Assembly: GCF_003711845.1 (NCBI RefSeq)
Contig: NZ_RHLQ01000001.1
Span: 124,001-188,000 of the forward strand
DNA length: 64,000 nucleotides
Direction: 5' to 3'
Origin: Lysinibacillus halotolerans
GTDB lineage: Bacteria > Bacillota > Bacilli > Bacillales_A > Planococcaceae
Shown one piece after another: positions 62,402 through 64,000 of the stretch. A program made the position numbers and the translations under genes. Each line of letters opens with the position of its first letter. The stretch's first letter is position 1. The notes under the pieces were generated by a model. The model was not told the origin of the DNA. It was given only the letters and a program-made list of their open reading frames with translations, and did not search any database.

Positions 62402-64000
62402 GTGACAAAAACTAAAAACGAAGTAATCCGAGTAATCCCTCTTGGCGGAGTAGGAGAAATCGGAAAATCTATGTACGTAATCGAAATCGATGACGAACTA
62501 TTTATTGTAGATAGTGGGCTAATGTTCCCAGAAGATGAGATGCTTGGAATAGATATCGTCATTCCTGACATTACTTACTTAGAAGAAAATAAAGATCGTG
62601 TAAAAGGGATTTTCTTAACCCACGGACACGAAGATGCGATTGGATCCATTGCATACGTACTACAAAAAATTAAAGCACCAGTTTATGGTTCCAAATTAAC
62701 GATTGCATTGGCAAAAGAACATATTAAAGGCTTACCAGTTTCTCATCCTGTGAAGTTTTTTGAAGTAACGAATAAAAGTCGTATGAATTTTAATACAACA
62801 TATGTGACTTTCTTCCACACAACACATAGCATTCCTGATTCATTAGGTATCGTGTTCCATACTTCAGAAGGTACTATTGTTCATACAGGTGAATTCAAGT
62901 TTGATCAATCGGCCAAAGGGAAATTTAAACCGGATTTAGCAAAAATGGCCCAGTTAGGTGAAGAAGGCGTATTTATTTTACTTTCTGAATCAACGGAAGC
63001 AGAACGTCCAGGTTATACAACAAGTGAAACCGTGATTGAAGAGAAGTTAGCTAAATATTTCCACTCTGCACCTGCTCGAATGATTGTAGCGGTTTATGCA
63101 TCGAACTTTATTAGAATTCAACAAGTATTTAATCATGCTCAAGAATCGGGAAGAAAAGTTGCCGTTGTTGGAAAAAGCTTAGAGAAAGTCATCGATATTG
63201 GCGTAAACTTAGGCTATTTAACGATTGATGAAGAGACGTTAATTCCTGTTAATACGATTCAAAAGTACGAAGATGATGAACTGATCATTCTTGTTACAAG
63301 CAATCAAGGAGAGCCGTTAGAAGCCCTTGATAAAATCGTTCGTAAACAGCATCGCGATATTCGCATAAAAGATACAGATACAGTTCTCATTACATTCACT
63401 CCATCGCCAGGAATGGAAATTCAAATGGCTGGTGCGATGAATAGTTTAGCAAAAGCGGGGGCAACCGTTCTAACAGCTGATAAAAAAGTTCATGTATCTG
63501 GCCACGGTAGTCAAGAAGACTTAAAAATGATGCTGAACTTAATGAAACCAAAATACCTTATCCCGATACAAGGTGAATATAGAATGCTCATTGCCCATTC
63601 TAAACTTGCCCAATCAGTTGGAATGCAAAAATCACAAATTTTTATTGCCGACAAAGGTGATATCGTAGAATATAAAAATGGTAAAATGAGAATGAGTGGC
63701 CGAGTTCAAGCTGGTAACGTCCTAATTGACGGGATCGGTGTCGGCGACGTAGGAAACATTGTATTGAGGGATCGTAAGCTACTTTCCCAAGATGGAATTT
63801 TCATTGTCGTTGTTACATTGAACCGAGCGCAAAAGAAAATTGCGTCTGGCCCGGAAATTTTATCGCGCGGATTTGTTTATGTGCGTGAATCAGAGGAATT
63901 AATACTTGAAGCAACTGAACTTGCACGTTCTGTTATTGAAAAGTATGTGAATAAAGACACGTTTGAATGGACAAACATTAAACAAGAAATCCGTGATACG
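62402..64000 (+). CDS. rnjB: Ribonuclease J2 (3' end outside window)
   Basis: The frame is open for 533 codons from a GTG at 62402 (SD TAGGAGGAAA) to the window edge. Metallo-beta-lactamase marks: VIPLGGVGEIGKSMYVIEID, FLTHGHEDAIGSIAYVL, FHTTHSIPDSLGIVFHTSEG, and the beta-CASP part with VHVSGHGSQEDLKMMLNLMK. The motif HGHEDA lacks the last His of HxHxDH, as in B. subtilis RNase J2, whose exonuclease activity is weak. The position after dapA also matches rnjB. About 20-25 residues are probably missing at the 3' side. Confidence 0.92.
   Translation, partial: MTKTKNEVIRVIPLGGVGEIGKSMYVIEIDDELFIVDSGLMFPEDEMLGIDIVIPDITYLEENKDRVKGIFLTHGHEDAIGSIAYVLQKIKAPVYGSKLTIALAKEHIKGLPVSHPVKFFEVTNKSRMNFNTTYVTFFHTTHSIPDSLGIVFHTSEGTIVHTGEFKFDQSAKGKFKPDLAKMAQLGEEGVFILLSESTEAERPGYTTSETVIEEKLAKYFHSAPARMIVAVYASNFIRIQQVFNHAQESGRKVAVVGKSLEKVIDIGVNLGYLTIDEETLIPVNTIQKYEDDELIILVTSNQGEPLEALDKIVRKQHRDIRIKDTDTVLITFTPSPGMEIQMAGAMNSLAKAGATVLTADKKVHVSGHGSQEDLKMMLNLMKPKYLIPIQGEYRMLIAHSKLAQSVGMQKSQIFIADKGDIVEYKNGKMRMSGRVQAGNVLIDGIGVGDVGNIVLRDRKLLSQDGIFIVVVTLNRAQKKIASGPEILSRGFVYVRESEELILEATELARSVIEKYVNKDTFEWTNIKQEIRDT

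Noticed and set aside
1-64000. CRISPR arrays, rRNA, tRNA, prophage or replication origin
   Set aside because: I found no regularly spaced repeats, no tRNA- or rRNA-like sequences, no phage genes, and no DnaA-box clusters by reading.

Overview
The window is a stretch of chromosome from an AT-rich, low-GC Gram-positive, motile, endospore-forming bacterium of the order Bacillales. Gene order closely follows the Bacillus subtilis fla/che-to-rnjB region. Several details (an extra gene between cheD and sigD, no ylxY after pnp, no dapG between asd and dapA, minus-strand ABC cassettes) suggest a Planococcaceae-type genus such as Lysinibacillus or Ureibacillus. That placement is inference. I see no prophage, insertion sequence, CRISPR array, tRNA or rRNA.

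1-27.9 kb: the fla/che locus, entered inside flgC. It runs fliE-fliF-fliG-fliH-fliI-fliJ-ylxF-fliK-flgD-(flagellar operon protein)-flgE-swrD-fliL-fliM-fliY-cheY-fliO-fliP-fliQ-fliR-flhB-flhA-flhF-flhG-cheB-cheA-cheW-cheC-cheD, then an unknown small membrane protein. A terminator-like hairpin and a separate extended -10 promoter come next, followed by sigD, an unknown charged protein and a swrB-like gene. Rod, hook, MS ring, C ring, export gate, export ATPase and chemotaxis control are packed with overlaps of a few bases and many TTG/GTG starts. Two spots have conspicuous RNA structure: the flgE leader and a GC-rich hairpin separating swrD from its Shine-Dalgarno (SD) sequence.

27.9-52.8 kb: the housekeeping region rpsB-tsf-pyrH-frr, uppS-cdsA-dxr-rseP, proS, polC, rimP-nusA-rnpM(ylxR)-ylxQ-infB-ylxP-rbfA, truB-ribF, rpsO, pnp. 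It covers translation factors, UMP kinase, undecaprenyl and phospholipid precursors, isoprenoid entry, site-2 proteolysis, the replicative polymerase and RNA turnover. The gaps carry intrinsic terminators, vegetative promoters and several structured leaders. The rpsB-tsf gap has two mutually exclusive hairpins upstream of a strong terminator and looks like an attenuator.

52.8-58.4 kb: an accessory region around the conserved M16 peptidase gene mlpA. On the minus strand are a MacB/FtsX-type ABC exporter (permease plus ATPase) and a GntR-regulator/ATPase/ABC-2 permease operon. The latter's promoter is embedded in four CAGTTG half-sites.

58.4-64 kb: a sporulation and lysine/dipicolinate block, ymxH-dpaA-dpaB behind a sequence matching the sigma-K consensus, then asd-dapA with its own promoter, and finally the first 533 codons of an RNase J2 gene running off the right edge.
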